Source of the DNA: Pholis gunnellus
Taxonomy: Eukaryota > Chordata > Actinopteri > Perciformes > Pholidae
DNA length: 64,000 nucleotides
NCBI GenBank assembly: GCA_910591455.2
Contig: OU342808.1
Location: 11,549,904-11,613,903 of the forward strand
Direction: 5' to 3'
Shown: positions 1 to 14,101 of the stretch, in pieces
Layout: each line of letters opens with the position of its first letter
Position numbering within the stretch: position 1 is the stretch's first letter
Position numbers and translations under genes: made by a program
The notes under the pieces: generated by a model
The model's input: only the letters and a program-made list of their open reading frames with translations
What the model was told of the DNA's origin: nothing
Database searches by the model: none

Positions 1-3000
1 CTAAAGTGTATATCACTCAGACCTGGAATAAAACATGATGACTGCATTTAACAATAAACCTGATGTGTCAATAAATGCTCTATCTCTGCCGTCACTCACT
101 GCCGAGCTCGCCCCCTCACATTTCCATCCTCTTCCTTCCCAACAACAGAAGTGGATGGATGGCTCTGCGTAGCGAAGTCGACACCGCGAGGCAAGGGCAG
201 GAGCCCATTACCACGCCAGGCATGCCTCAAGGGCGGTCTACCTCCCCCCTTCCCCCCCCAGAGAACACCCTGCATAGACACAAGTGCACGTCTCTTCCCA
301 GCGTGTCTCTACTGAACCCTCCTATTTAGAAGTTGATGATATCATTTAAGCAAATATCTGTGTCTGAAGCAAGCTGGGATGCCAGTTTACAGGTCACAGC
401 TCATCAAATCACAACACTTCAACACATAAGCACACGTGCATCTTCCATCCATCCTCAGCATGTGCATGCTGTCGCTTCTTCTCCCTTCATTCCCTCTTTA
501 TCTTTTGTGTCGAACGTAAAAGGGCGAGGGAGAGACAGAGAGAGAGAGAGAGAGACAGGAAGCAGGAGAATAAGATGTGGGAGAGTGTAATTGAGAGAGC
601 AGTAGTCTCGCTGCCGTCCCACTGTCAGGCTCGTCTCTCTCTGCCCGTCCCTGAGGACTGGCTGTCAGATCAGTGGAGCCAGGCCTCCGGCTGACAAGAC
701 GTCACCCTGTGGTAGAAAGACGTGCACGTCGAGCCGAGCACATGGGACAAATGCCTCTCTGGATTAAAGATGGTATTTGAACATATAAGGCTTAATCAGA
801 GGGGAAAGTATTTTAGGAAGGAGCTCACTTTTATTACTGATGGTTATTATAGTTCATTTTTTTCAACTTCATGCGGAGGACTGTAGAGAAAATGAACACG
901 GCATCAGCAACAACATTTATGTCTGTTCTTTGTTAAAATACCAGCAGAATTCTGATTCTCCCTAAAATTGTATTTCATTACTTAATCTCATGAGTGCACA
1001 CATGAGACCCTTGTCAGTGTGCATAGACTACATTGTTTTAGGATGAATGGTGATTCACACAGATCATTTTGACAATGCATACCGTATAAACGTAGTCTAA
1101 TGCAACAGACCTGCAATAAATCCTACTCTGTCCCGTAGGAATTACATTTATATGGTAATAATAATAATTGTATCTCCAGTTCTATTTTGGTTCACATCCA
1201 GGCAATGTTTATTTAGGGAAATGCTACATTTGAAAAATTGTAGTTTAAATGATAATAATGTACACATATTGTGTCTCATCCTTAAAGTCACTGCGGCCTT
1301 TTCCTGTATCAAACTAAGATCATGATCTTTCTTTAACAAGTGCTGTGAGCGTCTAAACAAAATGATAAATTACAAGCACATTATGTATCGCAAGAGCAGA
1401 TGTTGTAGGTAAACACATGAAATATGTTTACATTTTAAATCAACATTGTGTGACTTGCCAGATATGTTAATTAACAAAGGTTCCTCACTATGTGAGCTAA
1501 AACCCACATAATAGGCGGCATTATGTTTCCTCCTAAACTTATTGCAAATGATTTGTATACAAACAAAATTTCTAGAAGATTGAGTTTTATAACTTCTACC
1601 TTCATAAATCTTACAATGTTCAGTCTTTGTTGAAACTGCATTAGAGTGGTGTTGATTCAACTTTATGGTTATTTCATATTAATATTTATATGTTGTTTGT
1701 GGTGCTTTTGGAATTAAACAGTGCTATAAATGTTCTTATATTTCATTTACCCTCATTCAAAAAAATGAACGAAAAAATATTGGATATCCGTTTGAACAAA
1801 AATATACTATTTAGTATTTATTATTATTTAGTAATAATACTATTGCAGTACTGTTGTATTAGTTTTAGCTCGGTGTAGCAAAAGAACAGGTAAATGTAAG
1901 TATCTCATGCTATTGTACAGTATGTGGTACTTTGTTATCCTTTGGCTTTAACCAAATGTACACTTTTCATACACAGGAAAAGCTAAGTGACAACTTTGAC
2001 ACCACATCACTGTTTTATTGCTCAGGGCTCCAGATTTTTTGCTTTTGCATATCAATAATAACCCTAATTAAACAATCATGATTATCAGATATTGATTCCA
2101 ATTATCCAGCCTTCATGCATTTACAATCTGAAGACCACAGAGAGTTTATACCTGTGGTTGGAAAATATTTCCTTCAGCACTGACAGCTAAGTGAGAGGAA
2201 GATGACTGTTGTGATGGAGAATAGAGAAGGAGAATAATGTGAAGGTGTATCAGAAACAGAAGAGGGAACAAGGTAGATGAAGAGCGAAGATGCGTCTTAG
2301 GGGAGTGTAGTCCTCGCCGGTAATTACTAACTGGCACCATACATCCCCTGAGATACATCACTGGGAGACAAACAGAGGAGACAGCAGGTTAAACCCGGTA
2401 ACACGGCGCTCAGCTCCTCCACAGGCAAATGAGAAACTGTGCAGTGCAACTCATCACTGTCCCCAGAGCTCTGCAGCACAGCTCTGGCAGTGTATCCAAT
2501 CGAACGCTCTCAATAAGCAGCAAACAAAAGAAAAGATTCACAGCAAACTGCAGCGACTAGGCAATGTGTTTTAATTCAGTCACATTTTATAATGTGCAAG
2601 AATAGACAAAAAGAAAAACAATCAGACTGCTGACTATTACGCTGTAGATTGATATTCTGGTGTGCTGAGTACATTTGATGAATTCCCAGCTGGGGCATCA
2701 GACCTGTGAGAGGCAAATAGCTCTTGCTTACTGCATAAACTCCTACAGTCTGAAGGTTGAGGCCATTAATTATCCTCCTGCACAACCTAAGACTACTAAC
2801 TGAGCTCATTTACACAAGTCTGGTCACTGACAGAATTTCACAGGAAATTACTGCAGTACTAAAAAGAGCGTGCTTCTCCATAGACAGTGAATCACAAGCT
2901 AAATGTGAAGCCTGTGTTTACCATCTGAAGCAGCAGTGATCTCTTCATTGTCTGATTTACACTGTATCTACAGTATGAGAGATTTGTAATCATTGGAAGG

Positions 3001-5900
3001 CTTAATTAAAACCCATGTATGCGAGACTGGTAAGCATTAACTGAATGCATGCTCACACACCACTTCTTCATTTACATGCATGCACACACAGCTGATCAGG
3101 CTGTCAGAGGAGGAGGGTCTGTGCTGTCAGCTGCCATGGTTCGTGTACCACAAGGCAATAAAATGAAGATGGAAATCTTAATGTTTTGAAAGACACGTCT
3201 CAATGACAGAGAAACAGTATATCAGGTGCATCCCCCTAACATAGTGCATGGTGTGTGTAGCAATTTTAAAGTAGTCGCTCATGAACTTACACCGGCAGAC
3301 AAACATAATACACTAACACATCCTTGAGATGCAGCATGATTGCTCACTTAAAAAGGTATAATCGTATAAACATCTTCTTATAAATAAATTTTTTGATATT
3401 ATTTACAGTTGCCCTTTTTCTGAAATAGACATTCAATGTGTTTACAGTGATTTTCTGTAATTACCTCCCCGTATAGTCTTTGCTGGATCCAAGCTGCCCT
3501 CGCGTTCACAGGAAAATTACTTTTTGTCATTTTAACCCCCATGAATACTATGTTCAGTTGGCATAATCCTATACTATCCTATACTTCATCCCAGCACTAG
3601 GATGATATTAACATTGAGACGATACAAATCGGTCAACCGTCAGAGATTTTAACCAAACTGTTTACCTTGACGCAGCTCTCCCTGTAATATCTCTGCTGTT
3701 TTGTAGTAGATCAACATGGGCAATGTTACGCATCTATGAGCAGGAATGAATGTGGTGAAATATTTAATTCACTGGCCACTACATCCAATACAGACACACC
3801 TGTTTTACAGACACACACATTTTTGGAAGATTTCATAACTATATTGCGATATATAATTACATTAGTATTTTATCTACATTGCCCACTCCTACCAAGCACT
3901 GCAACAGCAAACGTTTTAAGTTTGAACAAGTCACAAGCAGTATTTGACAGTTTGTGCTATTGAAAAGAACAAACTGTTGGATTACGGTCACTGTCTCTTC
4001 TTGAACACCCTGATAATGTGGGTCAGTAACCCGGGAACACAGCTGGATCGTGATCCATGCTAATTGTCCCAGAGCCATGAAGGTAGCCATCTAACCACCA
4101 AACCAGGAAAGAGCCTTCACAGAGCAGTGAGGTGTCTCTACTCTTAAGTTATGTGCATTCATATTTGAAGAATTAAAAATGATGAGCGTATAGCAGGTGC
4201 TCTAGGGGCTGACCCTGTACTCTGACCCCTCTTCATAGTGCATACATGATGCGTATTGGTATCTAGGGAGGGATACTGGTACGTCTACTGTCCGTGCACA
4301 CTTACAAAGTTTTCAGGTTCAGTCTCAGAGCAGAAACACAGACGTACCTCACTACACTGCGTTTATCAAAGTGATGTGGAATCTCACATGTCAGCGCAGC
4401 TCCAAGAGAGGTTTTACACGTCCACGAATCACACAATAATTCTGTTCATCACAGCGACCCGAGTACACCGAGAGATTTTCAAGAGAACGTTTCATTGCCA
4501 GGCTTCAGATGCCACTGACTCAATCTTCAGCTTCAGAAAAAATAAAATCCATGCACAAGAACTACTGCTTCCATTGAAAACTGTCCCTTTTTTGTACTGC
4601 TTTCCTCTTCTATTTTTACCAAATCCCAATTCCTGCCTAAAACTGGAGCAGTGCCTTCCTGACAGTGACAATGACATGGCTGTCAACCAGATATGATTGG
4701 TTGGCATGTGTGAGCCTCCCAGAGTGGGAGCATCTCATTATTCAGGCTGTTTTATTTGTTACTTTGTTAAGCAGTGGCCCAGTTGGAACCGGCGCTAACT
4801 GAGCTAAAGTAGTTTCTACTGGCCCTGAGCCAACGCTTAACAATTGTTACATTTAACTTTATTTACATTCAACTGTGTTCTACCAACAAGTGTTCTACCA
4901 ACAAGTTGATCTAGAATAAAAACATTTTAATACAGTAAAAGTTTAGTAATGGTTCAACAGTTTTTAACTGTTTTATTTCCATTGTTTTAAAATGGGGTCA
5001 TCGCAACTTTTTTTATGTAGTAGCCAATTAGACAAGAAGAAAGTGGCCAAGAACTCCTCATCATGGCTTATATTACTAGTTACAAGTATTCACATAACAC
5101 AACACTCATGTCCATTCCAAACCAGTATGTAGCATGTACATTTATTTTCTGTATCCATGTTTCAGATTTAAACATGACAAACTCACACCATGGAGGCAAT
5201 GCCAGTATAAACCCAACTATTATACTCGAGTTCAAAGCACTTTCATATTTGAATGTTACCACTGATACACACGCATACAGGACGTCCTTGTGAAGGCCTT
5301 TGATCTATCACACTATGTTGTGACGCTATAAGAGACCAGCTAGTACTACAGTGCAATGTCCTTGAAGGATTTCAGACTATTGGATCGATGTTCAGAGTTG
5401 TGATGTTGGTTCCGACTTATTTTCTTTGTGTAACTTAATCACATCCCAACATTCGTATTGCAGAGAGTGTGCAGAAGCCTCTTATGAAAAGTCTTATAAC
5501 AATATGGCGTATACCACCAATGCCAAACTAATTTCAGTGAACAAACAGGCAAACTGGGGAGACAGAGCACCCAGGGCTTAAGAGAACAGCTGTTCAACTC
5601 AACATTGTCCAACTCTGCCATGGGCAAGAAAACTGATGAAGTGAGAGAGATGGAAAGATGTGAGATAACCCATTTTTCATTGTTCCTCCAGAAGTACATA
5701 TTCATATATATATATACACACACCATGATGTAGACTGTATAGGATTCTATTAACCTGCCATGAGTAGTAAAAGAATATGGATTTGTTCTGTGTAAAAATC
5801 CTTCACCACTGTCACATTTGCACTTTAGGACCCTGGGAAACACAGCAGGTCACATTTTATACTTTCGGATGGTGCAATGAACTATACACACACAATATAT
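1..5900. other. osbp2 intron 2, left part: no gene found
   Basis: No osbp2 exon motifs (DLSTCNDL, FRITSNAM, NYSLNLWSIMKN) could be read on the minus strand. The DNA is mostly AT-rich with a small (GA)n at about 535-556. A 146-codon frame at 4256-4696 (+) has no recognisable domain and looks accidental. Confidence 0.5.
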
Positions 5901-5939
5901 GCGAACACAGATGCACATTGCCAACACAACACGTAGGCC

Positions 5940-6840
5940 TGGCAGACTCAGACTCATCCATATGCAAATGTGAGGTGGAGCAAGCGCAAAGAAGAGAGAG
6001 GAAATGAGTCTGAGCGAGAGCAGCACAGGAGAACGAGGCGAAAGGGAGACGGGGACTGCATGCGGTGAGGAGTGCAGGCGAGAGGACACGCTGCTCTTTT
6101 TACAGCATGAGGCGCTGCATTGTTGAGGGAGGCTGCAGTGATGCGAGCATCCATGGCGACAGATGACAGATGCCAGGGAGAGAGGAAGACGGATGGAGGA
6201 ACGACAGCTACCTCTCAGACACAAGATGAGGAGGAGATAGCCGGATGAGGAATGTTTCGTCATGGGACGGATGGAGAGGAGTGTGACAGCTCCTTGCTAA
6301 TGTTTAGCCATAGCTGTACTGACCCTGGTTGACTTTACTCAGGCAGCCCGAGGTGCAGAGGGAGCGGACCGCCCCCGCCTCCCAGCAGCCCCGGCCCTTC
6401 ATCCCACTCTCTGCAGGCCTGATCCCACTCCACGCTCCCTGAGACGCAACGCTGCCCTTGGCCTCTACATAATCCCAGCGAGAAGGGGGCAGAGGCAGCG
6501 ACTTTCCCTGTTCAGCATTGCAGCGTGCACACACATACATGCATACTCACACACGTACATACAGTACACAGACAGGGGAGCGATGCCGGGCGCTCCCTCG
6601 TGTAATTCCTATCTCCTCTCGTGCATTGCTTCCCTTGCTTCCGGAAACTCTCGCGCACACGGGATACACACATTCACAGAGCTCGGCACATTTACAATTC
6701 TCCTCCACATGCTTCTCTCAGTGCAGTGCAGATTGGTGAGGAAGGGAGGGCGGGAGGGAGGGAGGGAGGGAGGGAGGAAGAGAGAGAGGGAGTGAAGCAG
6801 AGAGGAGATAGAACTCTGCAGCCAGCACTCATCGACACAA
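5940..6840. promoter_or_regulatory. CpG- and GA-rich block inside osbp2 intron 2
   Basis: Compared with flanking AT-rich intron, this stretch has many CpGs and GA/GGGA runs, including a (GGGA)n at about 6741-6777. It could be an internal promoter or enhancer; human OSBP2 uses alternative first exons. I see no confident splice donor tied to an ORF, so the role is inference. Confidence 0.25.
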
Positions 6841-6849
6841 CTAGGACCA

Positions 6850-9800
6850 GAATGCATTGCTGCTATTTGTAGCCAGACAGAAAAAGCTAACTATTTCAGG
6901 AAAGCGAAATGGCAGAGATGGTATTAAGTAAATGTTATGTCACTTTAAAGCGACACCACCAGGAGATTATGTATGATGAAACGCGGGGGATGAAAATATT
7001 TCAGATTAAGTGTCAACATATAGACTCAGAGTGGTGCTTCTAGACCAAGTGCAAAAGGTCAAATAAGACATACTTCATTGATTGACATGTCCATCCTCTG
7101 ATATCATATCAGAATCTCTTTACGGTGCTGATCACCAGCCGCTGATGGACCACTTTGAATCTGACCTCCTGCAGACAGCACCATTCAGACTGTAGTTCCC
7201 CCTGAGCTGCAGTAACAACCCTCACTCCCTCTCCTTTCAAAGCAGGTGAAGGTTACCTTTCCAATATTGCCGTCAGTGTACATATCACCACCATACTGTA
7301 ACTCAATGTCACCTCGGGCACCCTCTCCTCGAGTTAACTGTGGGATTCTGTCAGCACATAAATTACACCAATTCTAAGTAGCGCAGTGCCTATAGTTCAT
7401 AAATATGCTGCTCATTCACTTTCAGCTGAATCGCATCATGATGTTCAGCACGGCCGTGTCCTGTCCGACCATATTTGTTCTGTTCGTCAAATTCTAGATT
7501 TAGAGCAAGCTATAATAAAAGATAAATCAAAATTTGTTTTACACATAAAGTATGAAGAGTTTGGTCTCTTGTAATGTGTAACAATGGAAGACAGTTAAAT
7601 GCTTTGGTTATAATGTAGGTGTGTGATTATATGCTACTGTGATCGTGATATATCGATAACTGAAAATATTTTTTATATCATTTTGATAACTATTTATCAC
7701 CCAGACGAAGGGCTGGACGACAAACCAAAGGTATCACATTGGTAGTATTGAATCCCCTGCAAATCTAAATATACCATTTCAGTATTTAGTACATAAATAA
7801 TCTGAATCCCATAAACTGAAAATAGCAACAACAGCCAATGACATCTATTCAGCTAACCATCAGCTCAACATTTAGAGGTTATACTGTAACTAATCCAGAC
7901 AAACACATGAAAAGAAAGCCAGCGCCAGCAAACATGTCATATGCTGAGGTTTTAAAAAACACAGTTATCATCATTGACATAAACGTTCATTGTTTGTGAT
8001 TTTGTTTTTAATTCTTCTTATTGTTTTAGTTAATTTCAGACATTATTGTTCAGACCTTGTTATGGTGATCTCGTGTTTGAATATGTTATGAGTCAGGTTT
8101 CTGACCACGGCTGTTCAAAGTGCAGCGCTTTAGTTTTAATTACCTCTAGTAATGAAATATTCAGCTCCAAGGGCCTTCATTTTTGTATGCTTACTATATA
8201 GATTTTTTAAATGTTGAGGCAATGGCCTTAACATACTCTTTAGGGTGTTATTAACAATAATCATTGTATGTTAGTTGTACAGGAAACCCTTCACTTTGGA
8301 TAAAGGTGTGATAGTGAAAGGAAGACGGCTTCTCCCGAGTCACAAATCTATTTAACAGCTCAAAGTTATCAGTAATGCTATTAATACCTCTGGGCCACAG
8401 CTTCAGAGCACGGGCTGTCACTGTTTCATGATGCAACACCAATTCCTTCTTTCATGGGCAACAGCATGGATACAATGCACAAAATCAGCTGTAGAAATGT
8501 GGCCAACAGTATACAGAGTGCCTCTCTTGATTGAAAACTGCAACAGTATCACATGAAGCTTGTCTGCTGTGCAATGCGTGTTGATTCAGCAAAAACACCC
8601 GATAACAGCAAAAACGGCTAACAGAGGGGGGCTGCTGAGGACTGTAAGTGAGGCGAGAGAAGTGCTGACGAGGAAAGATTGTTGGACGGTAAATAAATAA
8701 CATCCCCTAAATGTCCCGGGGCATGTTCAAGGGGGGCGTCGAAGCATGAAACCTCAATTAATTTCCCACTTGACCTTCATTTCTTTTCTTCAATACTGTT
8801 GAGTTTAGCCATGCAAAGAGAGCCAACTGGTGAGAACAGAAGCCTCTGTGTGGGGTATCTGGGTTTATAAGTTGTAGTCAAATAGTCTGTTATCTGGTTT
8901 TCAGTCATTATTGTTAATGTTAAGCACTTTGAGCTGCATTTTGTGTCTAAAAATGATTATGTGTGGGTAAATAATGTCACTGTTGAAGTTATCTGAATCC
9001 CGTGTGGTGCTTGATGGTCAGTTAATAGAACTGAAATACTGCTGTATTTGATTTCACATTGTAAACTACTAAATGTGTTGATTATCAAGTAGCACACAGA
9101 TGATTATACAGTATCTATAGTTAGACTGTTCTTTCAGGTACCAACACATATTTACATACGGTACAATAAATGGGTTTTTAATTAATTATATTAACGCCAT
9201 TTCCCTTTTAGAACATTACATTAAAGCTAACACAGCACCATCATTTCTAAATATATTTGACTCCAATCTATACAATATTGTCTCTATGAGAGGGATCACG
9301 TTTTAAGAAATGCAATGGAATATGAAATGATATTCTTTTGAAATCCCAAAGTTCAGCAGAAATTCAGCCCCACGTTTCCCTGTTTATTTACTGGATGAGA
9401 CGACCCATCTGAGGGACAAACTAAAGTGTAAGGGGCGTTTAAAGAGCATGAGTTACAGCTTCATTAAGCAAATTAGTGCATGAAAATCCAGAAACCCAAA
9501 CACTCCGCACAGCCTGAATGCACAAGCACCGAGCTCATTAAAACCAGTTCAAACACCTCAGGAAAAAATGTTTCGTTGTGGGAAGAAAGTCATTATAACA
9601 TTCTGAGTTTCAGTCCTTTTAAAAACATTTCGCTGTGTCAATTCCAGCAGCAGCGGCGGCCATTGATCCATGCCAAAAGACCACATTATGCTAACACTGT
9701 GACCACCTAATGGACTGTCGCTCCTCTTGGTACGATAACAACCCGCTTATCCAAAGGAGGTGGAAGATCTTTAATTAACCACTAATGTAAGTGTTCAGAG

Positions 9801-10850
9801 GAACGGTTTCCTGCGTCAGCCTGCACTGGCTCATAGTAGAGAAACCATGCATCCACTTGATGATCTCACGAACAGACGCAACATTCATGTCGATGCCCGA
9901 CGCTGCAGAGTGAAATTACGGTTGAATCTCGATATGCTGGGGCAATGAATCATCCGGCTCTGATTGCACTTAGTCATAAAAAACAACTCGAGTCCAGGTA
10001 GCATTTTTGTGCGACGGAAAGAAGTACCTTTCTGTGTCCTGAATAAAGATGCTACTGAAGTATTAAGTATTAGCAATAACCGCAACCAAATGTCCCCATG
10101 GTCACTGACCAGAGCTGCAGAGATGTTTTGAACATTTGCTCATTAAAGTATAGTTTCAGTTCAGTGATATTTGTGGGATGTCTTGCATGCACAGTTTAAT
10201 TGGCTTGAGTTCAGGACTCCGACTTTCCAAAGACTGTGGAGGAAATCATTTTTTTACTTATTTTTGTGCTAGTGTGACATTATCATAATGTGAGACCTGA
10301 CCAGATTCAGATCCTAAACAGATGTCTTCACATTGTGTTGTATGAGGTCAGATTAATGTCACATATCAAAACAATAAAACTGGTTGAAGTCAGTTTAGAA
10401 AGAGGATGGTTTTAAAACTGAATACTGAGGTTCAAAACGTGAAAATAGGATTTGAATGTCTTGAACTTCATTTGCAGTGTAATGTTTTCAAAGTTACATA
10501 TATGTGTCTTCAAAGATTTAAAACTTGCTTCGCAGTTCAACAAGCCTTACATGTTGTATACCTTCTTATCTCCGCCGGGCATAACCCTGGGAAGAGGTTG
10601 TGTGTTCGGTCGTGTGTGTGTGAGACTGTGTGAGTCCGTGACTCAGTGTGCATGTCTGTGTTTCGTGAATGCGGTGAACTTCGCCTTCTGCTGCAGCAAA
10701 CTGCATACTATTTATTTTGGGAGCCCAGTTATGGCTGCATGCTCCAGGATCTCTCGTGGTTGCGATGACGCACACTTTCTCAAAACACCTTTTACTACCT
10801 GTTTTATACCTCCATTGACTGCTTCTACTGAGTGCACCTTTGCAGTTGTA
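6850..10850. other. osbp2 intron 2, middle: no gene found
   Basis: AT-rich intronic DNA. All frames are short and without recognised domains, and I saw no clear repeat family here. Confidence 0.5.
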
Positions 10851-10857
10851 CTGTCGT

Positions 10858-11040
10858 TTATTACCTTCGCTAAGGAGGTCATGTCCCTTTGGTTTGGTTT
10901 GTCAGCAGCATTACAGAAAAACTACTAGCCTGATTATCATGAAACTTAATGAAAGGGTGAAGCCTGGGCTAAGGAAGAACCCATTACATTTCGGAGCAGA
11001 TCTGAATTGCGGGTCGGACACAAACTATATTTTTCACTTA
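10858..11040 (+). repeat. dispersed teleost repeat
   Basis: The run from ttcgctaaggaggtcatg, through aaaactactagcctgatt and aggaagaacccattacat, to the ttttcac end matches in order a repeat I know from many fish genomes (AAGGAGGTTATG...AAAACTACTGAACAGATT...GGAAGAACCCATTAAATT). The copy is diverged and non-coding. Confidence 0.6.
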
Positions 11041-11840
11041 TGGAAACAGCCTTGGTGGAGGTCTGCGCTCTCCAAGTGCTCTTCTACTTTTTTCTGTGTT
11101 TAGTGTTTTTAGCCATATAACCCAGATGAACATCAACACATAAAATGGCATTTCCATCACAATTGTGTCTACTCTGACTTGGTTCAGTATTATCACGACA
11201 TAAGACAGATAATTTAAACTAATATTACTCACAGAGAATGGAGCTTCCAACAGTGGTGGCCTTTCAACAGCAACAAAACAGCATCCAGCCCACTGTGGCA
11301 GATTGCAGTGCTGTGGGAAAAACACTCTCAGCTCTCTTAGTTGGCATAAGCTTCACCTGACCAGCGAAATCCACCCAGAGGATGAAAAAGGAGGAAACTG
11401 AACCTCTATTTTCATAGCTGACCGCCTTGCACAACATTTGACTAATTTAAGATGTAATGACCTGCCTGTACCTGGGTTCTCAACAATTTCTCAACTTATT
11501 GCTGATAAAGCAGAAAGGCAACAGAGCGAGTGACAGGGAGAAAATGGGTGTTGACTGTCTGGGCCACAATGTGAGCTTATTAATGAATTCAGGTTTCATG
11601 CAGCGACTAAAGAGAAGACCAATCAGTACAACTAAGGACGGCACAATAATCCCAGTAAAGCAGCGTGGATCCTGTAACAATGCAGGGCTTCAATAGCGCT
11701 GTACACTGACTGTATGGAGTCATGATTAGTATAATTCAATAGTCTAAAAGCAAGACAGCCATGTCAGAGACAAGAGGCAAGACCAATACAAGCACATTAT
11801 TCAAAGCATATTATCTAGCTTAGACTCCCACACACAAAAT

Positions 11841-11841
<1 letters not shown>

Positions 11842-11918
<77 letters not shown>
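11842..11918. repeat. (CA)n microsatellite
   Basis: A perfect CA array of about 77 bp in osbp2 intron 2, facing a GT array 138 bp away. Confidence 0.95.
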
Positions 11919-11923
<5 letters not shown>

Positions 11924-12054
11924 AATAACAAGCAGCAAGGAAACAGATTCTATATTCAAGGTTTGGTCCGATCAGCGCTGATAAAAACTACCACCCACCA
12001 TTTCATCTAATCAGTGTTCTGACACTTCCCTGTCATACTGTCAAGAAGCAGAGG

Positions 12055-12056
<2 letters not shown>

Positions 12057-12151
<95 letters not shown>
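12057..12151. repeat. (GT)n microsatellite
   Basis: A perfect GT array of about 95 bp, complementary to the nearby CA array. Confidence 0.95.
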
Positions 12152-12153
<2 letters not shown>

Positions 12154-14079
12154 CCATAACATTACAGTATAAACAGGTAAAATAGTTTCCTCTAACCTCA
12201 CAATAGATGAGAACAACACCTGTAACCATAAAAAGTGTCTATTTTTAAAAGATGGCAACAACTTTATCCTCAGAAAGCTTAAAAGACAGAAATAAATAAA
12301 AAAGGACAAAAAGACAAAATGTGTGTTGACTAAAACGAGAGTAAAACTGTAAAACAATCAAACAAAGCGAATGAGATGACGAAATCTAAAAACAATACCT
12401 AAAACTAAATAAACACTAAATGTTCAACTGTAAAATGGTTGTTTGCTCTTTCACAGAGAGGCTGTGGTCACAACATCCATCACAACTCCTTCAAACCACG
12501 TCTGCAATGTAATGCAAGTAAACCTCAGCAAGACTGAGTGTGGTGAAAAAGTGCCATTGCATGATAAAATAAGATTGAAGTGCCATCCTCATTCTGTCCA
12601 GACATCACTCCCCTATTGCTGGGACCTTTTAGAGTCCATTCAACATATATAGTGGTTTCAAAATACAATAAGACAAAAGGGAGAGGAGGAAAAAATGTAA
12701 AATGCCCGACAGTATTAAGTTAGAAAACAGGCGGCAAGCCCAGTAGAAGCAGGACACAGACAATGGACTTGATTACTTTCCAATGTGTACTGTAAGAAAA
12801 ACAACAACATAGACACAATGGAGTTTCAAAGCACAAGTCAGATCAGTGGTGGATGAGTGCAGTTTATGGAGGAAGTGTGAGTTCAGAAAGTTGAAATCCA
12901 TCATGAGACAGCCAGGGTTGGATTTCACGGGGACACTTGGCTGTTACATTCACATTTAAGAGACAGAAGTTGAATATGGCCGGAAAAGAAGAGATAGAAA
13001 AGCACCCGGAGGATTTTGTTTTGTTACAAGACTAAACTCTGATCTACTCGTGCTCATTGAGGACTGAGCTGATCTAGCAAAGCAACCTCTGCCTCCACAC
13101 GCTTTCACATCCAACACAAACAAGGACAAGTGATTCGTTACACAGCCGATCTGCAGCAGAACTAACTGATGATAAGCATGCCGTCTGTCATTTCAAAGTA
13201 GTGCAGGTGATAGAATACACTACTTTAAAACAGGCTTTTCTTGCTCCATTTAGATTAATACAGTAGATGTGAATCTCAGCTTAATTGTATAGATCTGTCA
13301 TCATAACACATGTGTTACTTTATTAATGAATCATTATCTATTACGTGTAGAGTGCTACTATAAAACCAACACATCCTTAACTCGGTCCTACGAGTCTCCT
13401 GCCCTGCGCAGAGAGATTCATCCATTTTACAACGGAAACAATAAATCAAATACATTATTCAACAGTGTTTTCATGTTTACATGTTAGTTATTTACTTTCT
13501 TCAATAACAATGTTTATTTTTTTATTATTTCAAACCAGTGTATCACCTGAATGAGCTCTGGGACAGAAGTCTACTGTATATGCTCTTTGTCCAACATTGA
13601 AAAATCACTGATATCCTTGATTCATCCACTACAATTCAGCCAATATATGGTAATATAAGCTACAACGTGTAAACACAGCTGCATCTAATCATTTAAACTA
13701 GATACACATGTATGCACACAAACACGCACCCACATTCCTGAGCATAACGTCAATGGAAGGAAAGCCGGATACTTACAAGAGGAAAACTGCGCCTTATCCC
13801 TCCAGACTTTGCAGGACAAAGGCAATGTTTTAAGCACAGAAAAGAGTGAAAAGGGAAGAGTTGGCGAAAGCAGTAGGTCATTCCATTCAGAACTAAAACC
13901 CCCGCTGGATGAAAAGGAGAGTAGACGGCTAGAGAGGAGGAGAGAGAAAGAGGGAGAGGGGGCGGGAAAACCAGACCGCGACTGAGAGGGTGGCTGAAAG
14001 AAAGAGGAAGAGCGAGTGCCGGAGCGAATGTAGGGGGAAAAAAACAGGGAGACAGTCAGGACCGGGAGGGATGGGGGAT

Positions 14080-14101
14080 GGGGGGGGGGGGGGGGGGGGG
14101 G
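14080..14101. repeat. poly(G) run of 22
   Basis: An uninterrupted G run next to GA-rich purine DNA on the + strand. Such runs are hard to sequence, so the exact length is uncertain. Confidence 0.9.

Noticed and set aside
25..80. Three AATAAA motifs on the + strand suggesting the 3' end of a plus-strand gene
   Set aside because: No coding exon or acceptor is visible on that strand, and the region should lie in osbp2 intron 2. AT-rich DNA gives such hexamers by chance.
4256..4696. 146-codon + strand frame
   Set aside because: Long for chance, but no domain, start context or splice evidence; unremarkable composition.
12007..12357. 116-codon minus frame across the GT array
   Set aside because: Its core is the (GT)n microsatellite; the ends have no recognisable protein.
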